Source of the DNA: Tachypleus tridentatus
Lineage: Eukaryota > Arthropoda > Merostomata > Xiphosura > Limulidae
Direction of reading: 5' to 3'
Length of the DNA stretch: 64,000 nucleotides
Assembly: GCF_004210375.1 (NCBI RefSeq)
Contig: NC_134833.1
Location: 48,850,782 to 48,914,781 of the forward strand
Below are positions 47,871 to 58,919 of this stretch, piece after piece. How positions within the stretch are numbered: position 1 is the stretch's first letter; each line of letters begins with the position of its first letter. The notes below the pieces were generated by a model. The model made no database searches, was not told the origin of the DNA, and saw only the letters and a program-made list of their open reading frames with translations. The translations under genes and the position numbers were made by a program.

Positions 47871-47960
47871 TACAAGTGAGGAAGTCAGCAACGTAGGAAT
47901 TTTATCTCTACCTGAAGTCGAGACAGTTTAGTCTGTTATGTGATCACTACCCTCATATGA

Positions 47961-49619
47961 AAACTATTATTAAAGTTATAAACTTACATAGATTTTATAT
48001 TATCATTTCCTTAATGATTTGATTTCAAATAGATAATTATCTTACTTGCATATTTGTAATGTTTGGTGTTGCGTTTGAAATTTTGTTGAAACAGTAATTG
48101 AGATAATTAGAAACAAAGGTAATATGTGTGTATAAATATATATTTATAATTCTGTATAAAGGTTTTCTTCCCAAACGAATTATTATGTTAATTCAAACCG
48201 CTGCATTCAGCCCTCTCGTTAAATAAATGAACTATAGTAGTTTTGCCGTTTTAGCACTCTACTGACTCATCTATGTAGGTCTCTTGATTTACTACAACTG
48301 CAAGGTGATTCACAAGTTATTTGTTACTTGCTAGAACTGATAATATGTCGTAAAAAGCAATACCCCGTGAAACATGTAGCGCCGTAAAGTATTTAAAGTT
48401 AAACTTGCACATGAATCAACTGATTTTTTTTTTACACTTAAGCAGGAGTTGCTGTATGACAGATGTAATTTTGAAGTTTTCGCATATTTTCATGTTATGC
48501 TGAAACTTATCAAACAAGAAAAAAATGTAACAATTTTGTATCTTAAAAATGTCTGGCATATACAATATGTTAAAACAGAAATTCCAACCAATTGTTATTA
48601 TATAATCTGCTAATAATTTTATTATGAGGAGTTAAAGTAAGAATTACAGTTGTTTAATTAGCAAAAATATTAACATCTGTTTTTCGTATTTTGTCAACGT
48701 ATAATTTAAAGAATAGAAATAGATAAGCTACGATTGATAATTCAATTGATAAAATTGAATAATATGGTCACGTGTAATTGAAGGAACATCGGAAATCGAC
48801 AGAAAGTTAATTTAATGTAATATTACATTAATGAATAATATATACTTTTATGAACTTCCTCATTGCTGGTTTGCTAAAAGGTGACTTACGATAAATCTTT
48901 CCCGCATGTGAGGACTTATTCAATTTTTGTGTTGCTTAGTAGGTAGCGTGACAATACAGAAGAAGGAACAAGTACGAGTAAACCCAAGTGTAACCGAAAA
49001 TGGAATCTTCCAATTGCAAGAACTGTCTGTCATTTGAAGGCGAGCATTTAGTGTGTCTTACACTTTTTTTCTTTTGGTTATGTTTTTCTTTGCGGTTGTA
49101 AACGAAGCTGAAGTTACACGTTTGACAGAGCCATAAACTCGTTTCTCGGACATAACAGAAACACCGAGAGCCATTTTAGCACGAGGCGCCAGCATTACGA
49201 ATTATTTCTTTAAGTTACAAAACCCTAGAGTTCAGTTTCGATAGCTTGTCTTTTTTAGTTTCTATGTCGATATTAAGCACTTTGGATATCAAAGAAGAAT
49301 TGGAACTATCGAGGTTAATGGGTGTTTTACAGTACATTTAACAGTGTTCTGACACATAGATGAAACGTTTTGTTTACATATACATCATACATACGCACAT
49401 GCGTACTTCCTAGTACACATTTATAGCACCGTCTTTTGCTTAAAGAATTGTTACGGTTACAATTGTGACACATTAACAGCAGCTTGAAACTTGTGTATTA
49501 TCTCTACATTATAGGTAATAAACCTGATCAAATGAAATAACACAGACAACACAGAGGTTCGAAATACTAAGTATTTTCTTGTGAGCTTTAAAAATAATGT
49601 AGAACGAAACAAAATGTAG
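47961..49619. other. non-coding, nothing recognised
   Basis: AT-rich. The part 48930-49260 is less AT-rich and looks unique, with an acceptor-like TTTTGTGTTGCTTAG near 48942, but stops follow in every frame. No call. Confidence 0.4.
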
Positions 49620-49775
49620 AACTATTATTAAACATCAGTAGATGTAGTAATATCAACATTGAAGATGTGTTTGTACGTATGTCGCTATTGGACTTTCATA
49701 ATATACAAATCCCATATTAGTAGATAAAGTATTGTCAAAAGTGAATATGTATTTGTCAATATGTCGTGTAACGGA
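49620..49775 (+). repeat. diverged copies of the 88-bp repeat
   Basis: ATTAAACATCAGTAGATGTA, GTAATATCAACATTGAAGAT and TATGTCG recur with a period near 85 bases and resemble the better-preserved array at 50606-50850. Confidence 0.45.
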
Positions 49776-50605
49776 TTTACTAATATACAGTTATTTTAAT
49801 ATCAATGTTTGTTTAGTTAAATATATATTTAGAAATGCATGTAACGTGTATTGTAAAAGTATAGCCTGTTTCTTATATTTGTAGAAAATTATCGAGTGTA
49901 AGAATCAACAATATATATTTTACGAAAGCAATAGCTATCTTCGAATATTGTGACCAAATGAACTTTTGAGAACATCAGCCTAAAAGTTCATAAATCGTCG
50001 CGCTAAGAGACAGTTTAATATATTATTTTTTCCTGCAGTTTGTATGCTATAAACATCAGAAGCCATAACTGTGATAAAAAACGCTTATTAATCGGAAAAC
50101 TACAGATATTTGACCACGAATATTTATGTATTTCGAACATTACAAACCGTTTAACTCCATCGAATTAAACTTGAACATTAGTATTTATAGAAATAACTTC
50201 AGCAGAATAAACTCGCGTACAGAGGAATAACTAGCTTCCCGTTAAGTGGAGTGTACCTATGCATCAACATAGAACTAATTCGCTTATCACGAACCGTCGT
50301 TAAAATATTTAGTTCAAGACTAGACTGAAGACTCAGTATCGTTTGTAAGGTCGTGAAACCTTTGTATATAAATCATTATTTGTAATAACCGATATTATAA
50401 AATGAACTGGTGTTTCTATATTAAAATATATTTGTGTTAGGAAAGAAAACTGTATGATCATTCTTGTTGGTAAATATCACAAGTTTGATACATATCAACA
50501 TTCAGTTAGTGGCTAAACTGAAACTGAAATTTCAAGATATTTCAAGTTGTAATACATAACATAATAAATTGGAGACTCGTTCGCAACAAGTTAAAATAAG
50601 TAAGA
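49776..50605. other. non-coding between two repeat arrays
   Basis: AT-rich, nothing recognised. Confidence 0.35.
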
Positions 50606-50850
50606 GTCGAGACTGGATGTGGCTAAACAGATTAAATTTATTAAATATCAATAGAAATAGTAATATTAATAATTAAAATGGGTTTGTAAATATGTCGAGG
50701 CTGGAAGTGTTTAAGGAGGTCACCTATATTAAGCATTAGTTGGTAGAATAATATCAACTGTGCAGTTGTATAAGTACACATGTCGATACTGGAGGTGACT
50801 AAGCAGATTAACTTTATTAAATATCAGTAGAAAGAGTAATATCAATATTT
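50606..50850 (+). repeat. 88-bp tandem repeat, about three copies
   Basis: Copies start GTCGAGACTGGATGTGGCTA (50606), GTCGAGGCTGGAAGTGTTTA (50694) and GTCGATACTGGAGGTGACTA (50782), at exact 88-base steps. Copies one and three share TTATTAAATATCA(A/G)TAGAAA; the middle copy is more diverged. Confidence 0.75.
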
Positions 50851-51527
50851 TTTCTCTTCGAACAATATTTTCTCTTAAAAAATAAACCAAAATATTGCTT
50901 AAAACGAGACAAAACTGGCGTTTATATTGAACTAAATTTTACATATAATTATCTTCAACATATGAAAACTAAAAACAATTTAAAACAAAAAATATGATAA
51001 CTGTAACTCCTTAATCAATTTTGACTGACAATAATTTGGACGAATTTTAATTCCAATCCCCAGTTATATGTAGAAACCTTTAATGTAGGTGAAGCTTGTA
51101 ACGAAATAATCAGTATACTAAGTTATCTGGGCTCGAACCACTTTTCGTAGTGTCAAAGTCCTCATGTTTACCTCTAAGCCACAGGAAGACTGAGTAAGTT
51201 AATCTTGACATCAGTTTCCCCAAGCGATAAGTTATGTAACATTTGTGAAACTGGAACATTTATTTCTTAAATCCAAAGGAAGAAAGTATGCGTTAACGTA
51301 CTTCATAATTGAATTGGGGAAAATAACGTATCTTGATAACACTGCTTGCATGTAATTTTTTTCTGCATACCAAATAAATGTGGTTTGGTGGAGTTTCATT
51401 TTCGTATTCTTCTTTGTAAAAATATAACAAACAAATCTTGAATGAGGAACTTTATATGTACTAGCGAGTATTGCGTTTTGTTGTCTTTGTAGCTTAGATG
51501 CCACATTAAACCTGGTGAGACTTCGTT
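50851..51527. other. non-coding; possible tRNA-like relic at 51121-51190
   Basis: On the minus strand 51121-51190 reads GGCTTAGAGGTAAACATG and GGTTCGAGCCCAG, a tRNA-like pair of boxes that could be a worn SINE2 or SINE3 head. The open frame of 105 codons on the minus strand (51232-51549) has no recognised motif. Confidence 0.3.
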
Positions 51528-51899
51528 CGCTGTTTCTAATTATTGGCATTTAGGTCCTTTAGGTGGAGCTGGGTGAAACAAGAACAATCTTGGCCTCTTT
51601 CTCCCGCATTTATGGTGCTATTAATATTTTATGTTTGGGACAACTGCTAAATGTTAAACGCAACAAAGAAGAGGGCATTGCTTTCATAAATGTTCCTTTA
51701 TATGAATTCAAAGTTCATATCAGGGCCATGTCCATTAATGTTTGAACGTCCATCCTTTAAAATGAGACACACTCCATATAAATAGTCCATATATTCCAAT
51801 GTTTTTCATGTTGTTAACTTATGTGTATTTACATAAATGCCCTTTCAATACACTATATTATAAAACGATATGATGAATTACGTAGGTCTAGCAATAGGT
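51528..51899 (-). repeat. direct repeat, left copy (about 370 bp)
   Basis: CGCTGTTTCTAATTATTGGC through TTAGGTCCTTTAGGTGGA, ATTTATGGTG, TTTATGTTTGG, and GTAGGTCTAGCAATAGG. It matches 53097-53478 in the same orientation with frequent substitutions. The similarity breaks off sharply at 51528. Confidence 0.8.
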
Positions 51900-51914
51900 T
51901 TATAAATGATATTC

Positions 51915-52045
51915 TTGTGATAAGGGTCTCGGTTGTACGTACTATATCAGCATCTACCAATTTAAATTGTTCTTCGATCTTGTGTCTCCTGGAAGCAAGA
52001 CCACCTTGGATATTCACATGAAAGACAGTGCATTTATGTTTTAGT
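51915..52045 (-). pseudogene. LINE endonuclease start, remnant
   Basis: On the minus strand: NALSFMNIQGGLASRRHKIE, then FKLVDADIVRTTETLI. This fits the beginning of the AP-like endonuclease of non-LTR retrotransposons (MNIQG..., DIL...ET). NIQGG lies at about 52000-52014 and the ET at about 51922-51930. The conserved Glu is present. Downstream the frame runs into the repeated segment 51528-51899. It lies after ORF1 on the same strand, so both probably come from one element. Confidence 0.6.
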
Positions 52046-52390
52046 GTTGTTCACGAATGTCTCTATTATTTGGGGTAGAATTGATAATAAGTGTTTTATT
52101 GTTAGTGTTTTCCGTGTGGTCATGTAGTTTGTGTCATTATTGGGTTTTTGTATCTCAGCTATGAACTCTATCACCATGCTGTGATAACAGGTGTGGATTC
52201 TTGTTTATTTGTAGCGTCTCTTGGTTGTTTATTGATTGGTTTTATCAGTTCTATAGTTGCATTTGCTTTGGCTTTCGTTGTGGTATTTTCATTTCTTTGT
52301 GACCTAAGCCTATCGTAACTACTGCAGCATATGTCTTTGAGGTACTTTGTCTTGAAGTTTGTGTTGATTGAAGGGGTTGACTTTATGTAT

Positions 52391-53096
52391 CTATTGGTGG
52401 AGGAGGTTGATTTTCTTCATCTCTTGGTAGTGTTTATGTGATGCGAGTGTTGTTTCTGATATTGAAAATTTATTGTTTGATTTGTTTGTATTTTTGACAG
52501 CCCTTGTAGTTGACTGTATGTGCTTCATTGCATTTACAGAATTTCGGGGTAGTATTGTCATTTTTTTGCATTGTGATGCTAGATGCTCCCCACCATAGCT
52601 CATACATCGTGGCTGTGATTTACAATTAGACGACACATGTCGATATCTTTGGTAATTGAAGCATTGTGTTAATGTAAATGCCGGTGTTTTTGTCTCCTCC
52701 ACTGCGTATTTTTGATACCATAAGGTGACCCTATTTTTAATGAGGTCAGTTATATGTTCGCTCTCATGTAGTGTGATCTTGATGAGACTGGTGGGTTTTT
52801 GAGTTCTAACTGATATTATTCCTTTATCTTTATTAAATTGTATGTTTTGTGTTTTAAATTCTTCGTTTATGTTTTCAATGTTTATATTGATGTTCACATC
52901 TCTTATTACAATTGCTTTGTTCTGGGTTTAGCACCTGATAGTGTAATCTGAATATTTCCGAGTTTAAAAGCGTCCTTAGGTCCTTCTTGTAGTAGGATGT
53001 TAAATATTCTTGGGTCAGTACATTTCATTAAGACACTGCCTCTGGCTAGTCGTTTAATTGTAGTTATTTGGGATTGTGGGTTTCAGCGTCAGATTT
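52391..53096 (-). pseudogene. LINE ORF1 (gag-like) with two zinc knuckles, decayed
   Basis: The longest open frame of the window (168 codons, 52391-52897). N-terminal part is asparagine- and isoleucine-rich; residues 40-75 (TSLIKITLHESEHITDLIKN, WYQKY) resemble the domain before the knuckles in Jockey- and I-group ORF1 proteins. Residues 83-96 read CFNYQRYRHVSSNC and 102-114 read CMSYGGEHLASQC: both are CCHC knuckles in which the second Cys is Tyr. The rest is hydrophilic. Upstream, in another frame, GSVLMKCTDPRIFNILLQEG and GNIQITLSG (52930-53050) continue the protein, so a frameshift lies near 52910. It is not functional. Confidence 0.7.
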
Positions 53097-53478
53097 CGCT
53101 GTTTCTAATTGCTGGTATTTAGGTCCTTTAGGTGGACCTTGGAGAATTAGGAACAATCTTGATCTCTTCCTCTCGCATTTATGGTGTTATTAATATTTTA
53201 TGTTTGGAGCAACTATTAAATGTTAGACGCAACATAAAACAAGGTATTGCTATCATAAATGTTCAATGATATGAATTAAAAACCCCTACCAAGGACATGT
53301 CTATTTATGCTCAAACGTTCATCATTTACACTGGAACACACTCGCCGTATAAATAGTTCAGATATTCCAATAATTTTCACGTTGTTGGATTATTTTATGT
53401 GTATTTACATAGATACCCTTTTAATACACTATATGATAAAACAACAATATGATGAGTTAAGTAGGTCTAGCAACAGGT
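53097..53478 (-). repeat. direct repeat, right copy (about 380 bp)
   Basis: CGCTGTTTCTAATTGCTGGT at 53097 begins the partner of 51528-51899, offset by 1569 bases. On the minus strand this copy precedes ORF1, so it could be the 5' region of the LINE; the left copy would then come from a second, tandem insertion. Confidence 0.8.
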
Positions 53479-53497
53479 GGCATATTGCTATGCGTCT

Positions 53498-53540
53498 GTT
53501 TTGTTTTGAATTTCTACATGAGGGCTATCTTCGCAGGGAA
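53498..53540 (-). mobile_element. SINE1 tail fragment
   Basis: TGTTTTGAATTTCTACATGA and GGGCTATCTTCGC are the reversed end of SINE1; nothing further matches. Confidence 0.4.
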
Positions 53541-54456
53541 AGAATCATGACCTCTATGATTGTGCCATCTAGTACTAGAGTAGATACATACAGCTTGTTT
53601 CTTATTATTTGTTTTATTCGTTGTAAAACGTTTAACTATGATTATATATATTATACACGAGTTCTATTTGAAATTTTATATTAAAATGTTGGATTCTTTA
53701 CCTTTCTTTAAAAAAAAATCACCAGAGCAAATTTTGTTTACATGATGTTTGATTTTATAGGTTTGTAAGTTAAAGTACAATACATATAGTTTTAAACTTC
53801 AGTTGGAGTATATGTAATGTTCTAGTCAGTATTGTATAGTCATTGCTAAGAATAACAACTCCTAGTTTTGTTATTAATAAGCACTATATTTACAAAAAAA
53901 AGATAAACAGCAAAAATTTCAAACTGAATTCCAGTCGTAAAACAAGGGATTAAAATGTAGTTCGCAAACGTGAACAGAAAAAAAAAAAAATAAGTGTTAA
54001 ATTCGCCGATATTTGTATTTGATATTTTTGCAAGCAATAATAATTGTAGCGTAAGTTGAAAGGTAAATTGATTTCAAGTTAACATTATGATAGCTTAATT
54101 TAGCCTAATAATATCAACAATATATGTTTGTATGGCAAAATCGGTGGATCAAGTTTATTCTTTGGGAAAAATAAATGAAAAAAAAAATTGACGCTTGTAT
54201 TGAAATATATAATTGAACACTTGACCCAAATTCATGGTATGTCCATTCTAGTAATAATAATAATTTTACATCGTATAATTAAAACTATCGAAATAATATT
54301 AAATTATTTAAATATGTTAATACCTTATTCGAAAATTAGTGAAGTATATTGATATCTTATTCGTAAAGTGTTTTAGCTTTTATTTCCTCATTGTCTTACT
54401 AACTTAATAAATTTTACTTACAAATGTCAGATACCATTTTGTTTACTTTGTGTTAC
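53541..54456. other. non-coding, nothing recognised
   Basis: AT-rich with A tracts; no gene seen. Confidence 0.4.
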
Positions 54457-54576
54457 TGTATTTTATTTTGAAGTACTTTAAGTACCATGGGTGCTGGCAT
54501 GCTACAATCCCATTATTGTATTTTATTTTGAATATCTTTAAGTACCATGGGTGCTTGCAATGCTACAATCCCAATG
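54457..54576 (+). repeat. 60-bp tandem duplication
   Basis: TGTATTTTATTTTGAAGTAC at 54457 and TGTATTTTATTTTGAATATC at 54517 begin two copies that share TTTAAGTACCATGGGTGCT and ATGCTACAATCCCA. A few substitutions and one indel separate them. Confidence 0.85.
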
Positions 54577-54667
54577 TTCAGTCTGACAAGAGGTGTTCAA
54601 CAGTTGGTGGTTGTTTGTGTTGACTATCCGATTTCCTTTTAGTAAACTAAAAAACATTATTTCAAAA

Positions 54668-54735
54668 TAATGGACGACTATCATAGATAGCCATCGAGTA
54701 GCTTTGGGCGATACTTAATAAATAAAGAAACAAAT
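54668..54735 (+). mobile_element. SINE1 tail fragment
   Basis: GGACGACTATCATAGATAGCC, ATCGAGTAGCTTTGGGCGAT and an (A/C)AA-rich end match only the last 65 bases of SINE1; the head is absent. Confidence 0.55.
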
Positions 54736-55498
54736 CGTCAGAAGTAGTTAAGTCAATTCCTCACAACAACGTTTAACATCAGGGAAACAGATGGAGAAAT
54801 GTGTGTGATTGTTTTGTAGTATAATAAAAGAAACACATTTATGTCCATCATACGTATGGCTTTCCAGTATGAGCTATGATTATGGCGTTTTTTGAAGTAT
54901 TTAAATAAACTTAAGAGTCACAATACACAAAACTATAGAATAAGGATCTTCGCTAGGTTCATTTGGAGAAACATGAAACGGTACAAAGTTAAGCTTTTAA
55001 CATTTTTTTATCACGTAGTAAAAACTAAATATCAAGTATTGGCGCCATCAGTTCACCTTAGTTTTATTTTAAAAAAATCGCTACACCTATTAATATCTAT
55101 TTTGTACCTAGCTCAATTTCATATACAAGTGTAGATTAAAGGGTGATTACGTGATTATTGTTATTACACGGTATTAAACATGTTGAGAAATATTTGTAAC
55201 AACGTGTCATTAAAAACAACAACAATAACAGTAAATTAGCCTTCTTGAAACTAGTTTTTGTGAAGAAGATTTTATTTGATTTTTGCCGAAGAATTTTATC
55301 CATCTGAGTTAAAATGCATCATATTTTGTAAGATTATAGCTTTCGAAATGAAGTTTCGTTGATGAATGTTTGACAAAATGAGACTTGAAAGAATGTTGAT
55401 CGACTTTCAAAGTGAAATCTTATTAGTATTTGATTGTTGTTAATAATAAGGAAAGTAATCAAACTTTTTCACTACTAAGGGTAAAAAGAAAATAATAA
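54736..55498. other. non-coding, nothing recognised
   Basis: AT-rich; an 80-codon plus-strand frame (54892-55134) is lysine-rich and without motifs. Confidence 0.4.
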
Positions 55499-55732
55499 TG
55501 AAAAGCTACACGAGGGCTATCTACGCTAGCTGTTCCTAATTTAGTGGTGTAAGCCTAGAGGGAAGGAAGCTCTTGGTCTACTCTTGTACCAACGAATAGT
55601 GGGATTGACTGTAATATATATATATAACGCTCCATGGCTGAAAGGGCGAGCATGTTTGATGTAATGGGAATTTGAACCCGTGATCCTCAGAATACGAGTC
55701 GAGTGCCCTAACTACCTAGTCATGCCAGACCT
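55499..55732 (-). mobile_element. SINE1 copy, partly deleted
   Basis: Minus-strand head GGTCTGGCATGACTAGGTAG, box B GGTTCAAATTCCC, and body. About 25 bases of the CACCACCCACC region are missing, and a TATATATATA run replaces part of the TTATAATGT segment. The tail is cut at AAAAGCTACACGAGG. Confidence 0.8.
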
Positions 55733-56335
55733 TGTTAAATTTTATTATACAATCTTAAGCTCTCATTGAATGAATTGATAATTACAATATCAGAGAAAAT
55801 AAATAATATTTTAATTGTATTTTCTTTCTTATTGATTATGTATTATAAAAATGAAATCTTTATTAATTGTCTACGGAATAGTTCAGAGTTTAGCTAAGTT
55901 TTGGTGATATTGTCACAATGAATACACTAAAATGGGGTTTAAGATAATGAACCAGAGTGATCAGATAAACGGAATGTTATATTAGAAACACTCTTAACTC
56001 TTTGTTTAGTGAGGAATTTCATGTACGTCCAGATTTATATGTGTAATCACAAAGGCGTTTATTTTCAACGATTAAATCCAGAATGAAATTGAGAATTTGA
56101 ACTATGACTTGCAATATCCTGTTGTATGTTTGCGTCACGAAAATAATTATCATGTAACGTTATTTTGCTTTAAAGCAACCATTATTTGTGAAACACGATA
56201 ATACTGCATAGATATATTATAATGACATCGATAGTTTTAGAGCTGTTTGATTTTATTAAAGAATATCACATCATAATTAATCTGATGTAATAATTAGAGT
56301 TATTCTTTTCTTTTTCAATTTTTGTTTGAAGTTTA
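55733..56335. other. non-coding, nothing recognised
   Basis: AT-rich; no gene or repeat seen. Confidence 0.4.
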
Positions 56336-56445
56336 TTCCCAAGTGGGCTAGACTACAGATTTGTAATGTTAAAATCCAGGATTCGATTCCTCGTGGTAGA
56401 GGGTGTGCAGAGGGCTTATTGAATAGCTTTGTACCAAAACATTAC
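56336..56445 (+). mobile_element. SINE2-like copy, worn
   Basis: AAGTGGGCTAGACTACAGAT, TTGTAATGTTAAAATCCAGG, box B GGATTCGATTCC, then GGGCTTATTGAATAGCTTTG. Arrangement fits SINE2 or SINE3 with many substitutions. Confidence 0.5.
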
Positions 56446-56648
56446 TTAGATTTCATTATTTTGAATGAAATGTTGTTTTCTGGTTGTTTTTAAAGTTCCT
56501 GCGTATGAGAGAAGCGTTCTTTTTACAAAACAAAAACCTCACTTCTATTATAAGCATATTACTAAAGTAATTAAACAGTTCAAAATTGCTGTACACATTT
56601 TTGAGATCAGAAATATATAAAGCATTCAATCATACAATATAATAATAA

Positions 56649-56911
56649 AGTATTGTTTGTTTTGAATTTCGCACAAAGCTACTCGAGGGGTATTTGCGCT
56701 AGCCATCCCTAATTTAGCAGTGTAAGACTAAAGGGAAGGCAACTAGTCATCACCACCCACCGCTAACTCATGGGCTACTCTTTTACCAACGAATAGTGGG
56801 ATTGACTGTCACATTATAACGCCCCCACAGCTGTTTGGCGCGACGGAGATGCGAACCTGCGACCATCAGATTACGAGTCGCACGCCTTAACATGCTTGGT
56901 CATGCCGGGTC
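56649..56911 (-). mobile_element. SINE1 copy, near full length
   Basis: Minus-strand head GACCCGGCATGACCAAGCAT, GACTCGTAATCTGATGGTCG, box B GGTTCGCATCTCC and full body; a short deletion removes the bases between AAA and CAGCTG in the ...CGCCAAACATGCTCGCCC... part. Flanked by TAATAATAA at 56640-56648 and 56912-56920, a possible 9-bp target-site duplication in simple sequence. Confidence 0.88.
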
Positions 56912-57213
56912 TAATAATAAGTTATGCAGAAAAGTGTTCATATTCGTAGCTTGGCTGCTAAAGTAATTTTTATTTTCGAGAATTCACAAACTTAATTGAC
57001 AAAACTAACTAATTTGGATTTTATTGTAATGCATTTAGATATATTTTATTAACTTCACTCTCAAAGTGCCTTAGCTAATAAAACAGTTTACTTTCTTTAA
57101 AACATTCAATGTGCAATTGATGATTTTCATTATTTTGTGAGTGCATATAAAGCATTGCGCCAATAATCTTTTCCGCTTGTTCATCACTTACCTACTAGTT
57201 TACTGTTACTGTT

Positions 57214-57485
57214 GGTTTGGCCAGGTAGTTAGGGCGGTCATCTCGCGGTCTGTGGGTCGGAAATTCGAATCCTCTTTACACCAAACATGCTCGCCCTTTT
57301 AGCCGTGGGGGAGTTATAATGTGACGGTCAATCCCATATTCGTTGGGTAAAGAGTAGCCCAAGTGTTGGCGGTGGGTGATGATGACTAGCTGCCTTCCCT
57401 ATAGTTTAAACTGTTAAATTAGGGACGGCTAGTGCAGATAGCTCTCGTGTAGCTTTGCGCGAAATTAAAAAACAAGCAAAAGCAA
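57214..57485 (+). mobile_element. SINE1 copy, full length
   Basis: Head GGTTTGGCCAGGTAGTTAGG, box-B-like AAATTCGAATCCT, TTATAATGTGACGGTCAATC, and tail GTAGCTTTGCGCGAAATTAA. Flanked by a perfect 12-bp target-site duplication, ACTGTTACTGTT, at 57202-57213 and 57486-57497. Confidence 0.95.
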
Positions 57486-57497
57486 ACTGTTACTGTT

Positions 57498-58716
57498 TTG
57501 CAGGTAACAGGCGCTTAAATATAGTTAGATTAATTTTCCGTAATTTAAAGTCAAAAGTGTATGCGAATTTTGATCTATTGCACGGTATTAAGAAGAGATG
57601 CACTGATGCAAGCAGCTGAAGTCATTTGAAAGGTGATCTTCTAACCACGAACAATCCGTTAAAATTATCGTTAAGAGAAATGTGTACACGAAACGGATTA
57701 TCTCTCCAAAATGTAGCCTAATTAAGTAATGATTAGCATGAAACAAGCTATTAAAACTTACTTTCCACACCAATCTGGTCTAATGACGTAATTAGAGGAA
57801 TTGTGGTATGATTTCTCTAATTGTCACCACGGTTTGAACAGATATTTAATTTTCATGATTTTAAAAGCGAAGCAAATAAGCAGATGAAATCCATAGATCA
57901 AAACAGTAGATATACTTTTATCTTCTACTAAAATATATTTTCAGAAAATATACATCATGATAAAATATACCGACTTTAAGTTTTTAAAATACACGTTATG
58001 GTATTTACTATTTTTTAAATAAAGCTACTACTATGACAGAGATTATTGTTTTCATGTGTATTTGAAGTACTTCACTTTTCTCTTACCCAAATACGTAACT
58101 CTGAAAATTCGCTAAATAAATTACTATCCAAATCATTTATTCATTTAACAAATAAATTTACGTTAACACGCAATTTCACATAACAGAAGTTGACAAGATT
58201 TCACATTTTAGGGGTTAAGAAAGAAATATGTTTAGAGCATTAGAATATACATTCTTACATAAGTATGTAGATAGTTTTCCTCACCGTGGGTCAGCAGTAA
58301 TGTTACAGTTCCATTCTTAGCAATGGACAAAACAAATATAGCCTATTGTGTAGCTTTGGGCTGAAAAAAATAAAAAAAACCTGTATACAGATATTGCATT
58401 TGCTCATAATGGTAATATAACTTTTAGTTTCGTGATACATACCAACTGAAATACTTTACTTTAAATAGAAAGGAGGATTAAAAAATACTAATCAAAGTAT
58501 GAAGCTCGTAATATTATGTCAATGGTCTTGGTGTATGCTCATCTGATGTATAATATGTAGTAATCTTGAATTAACGGTTCAAAGAATTCAAACAATAAAC
58601 AAGTCCAGATTACAGACTTTGTGTGAAGAAGCAGATCTAATTATATTTTCATGATTATTCAAAATCATCACTTTCTGATAAGAATAACAAAGAGGAGCAA
58701 CGAGGCATCTTCGACT
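57498..58716. other. non-coding; possible SINE2 relic at 58287-58380
   Basis: CACCGTGGGTCAGCAGTAAT and AGCCTATTGTGTAGCTTTGG with an A-rich end at 58287-58380 suggest a worn SINE2. Otherwise nothing recognised. Confidence 0.4.
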
Positions 58717-58919
58717 GGCCGTGATGAACAATAGTATGATACATTTTTCATATGTCTGTTATCTAATGGCCGTGATGAACAATAGTATGATACATTTTTC
58801 ATGTGTCTGTTATCTAATAGCCGTGATGAACAATAGTATGATACATTTTTCATGTGTCTGTTATCTAATGGGCGTGATGAACAATGGTATGATACATTTT
58901 TCATACGTCTGTTATCTAA
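58717..58919 (+). repeat. 51-bp minisatellite, four copies
   Basis: Unit GGCCGTGATGAACAATAGTA, TGATACATTTTTCATATGTC, TGTTATCTAAT, repeated four times with a handful of substitutions. 51 is a multiple of 3, so the array is open in one frame on each strand (a 17-residue repeat such as MMNNSMIHFSYVCYLMA on plus). That openness follows from the unit length and is not evidence of a protein. Confidence 0.92.

Larger units (their letters stand above)
46928..47960. repeat. inverted duplication of SINE1 plus its 5' flank
   Basis: The left arm 46928-47240 reads flank then SINE1 on the plus strand; 47612-47960 is the same arrangement on the minus strand. The flanks match through TAACAGACTAAACT, ACTT(T/C)AGGT, AAATTCCTACGTTGCTG and CATTTGTAG / CACTTGTAG up to the SINE head CATTGGCCAGGTGGTT. 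A third copy of the flank alone lies in the spacer at about 47375-47455, in the minus orientation. Confidence 0.75.

Noticed and set aside
48930-49260. Exon-like unique sequence after an acceptor-like tract
   Set aside because: Stops in all frames soon after the putative acceptor.
51232-51549. 105-codon minus-strand frame
   Set aside because: It starts inside the direct repeat and runs into unrelated sequence; no motif.
51528-53478. LTR retrotransposon
   Set aside because: The direct repeats suggest LTRs, but the proteins between them are LINE-type (CCHC ORF1 then AP-like endonuclease), and no primer-binding site or integrase is seen.
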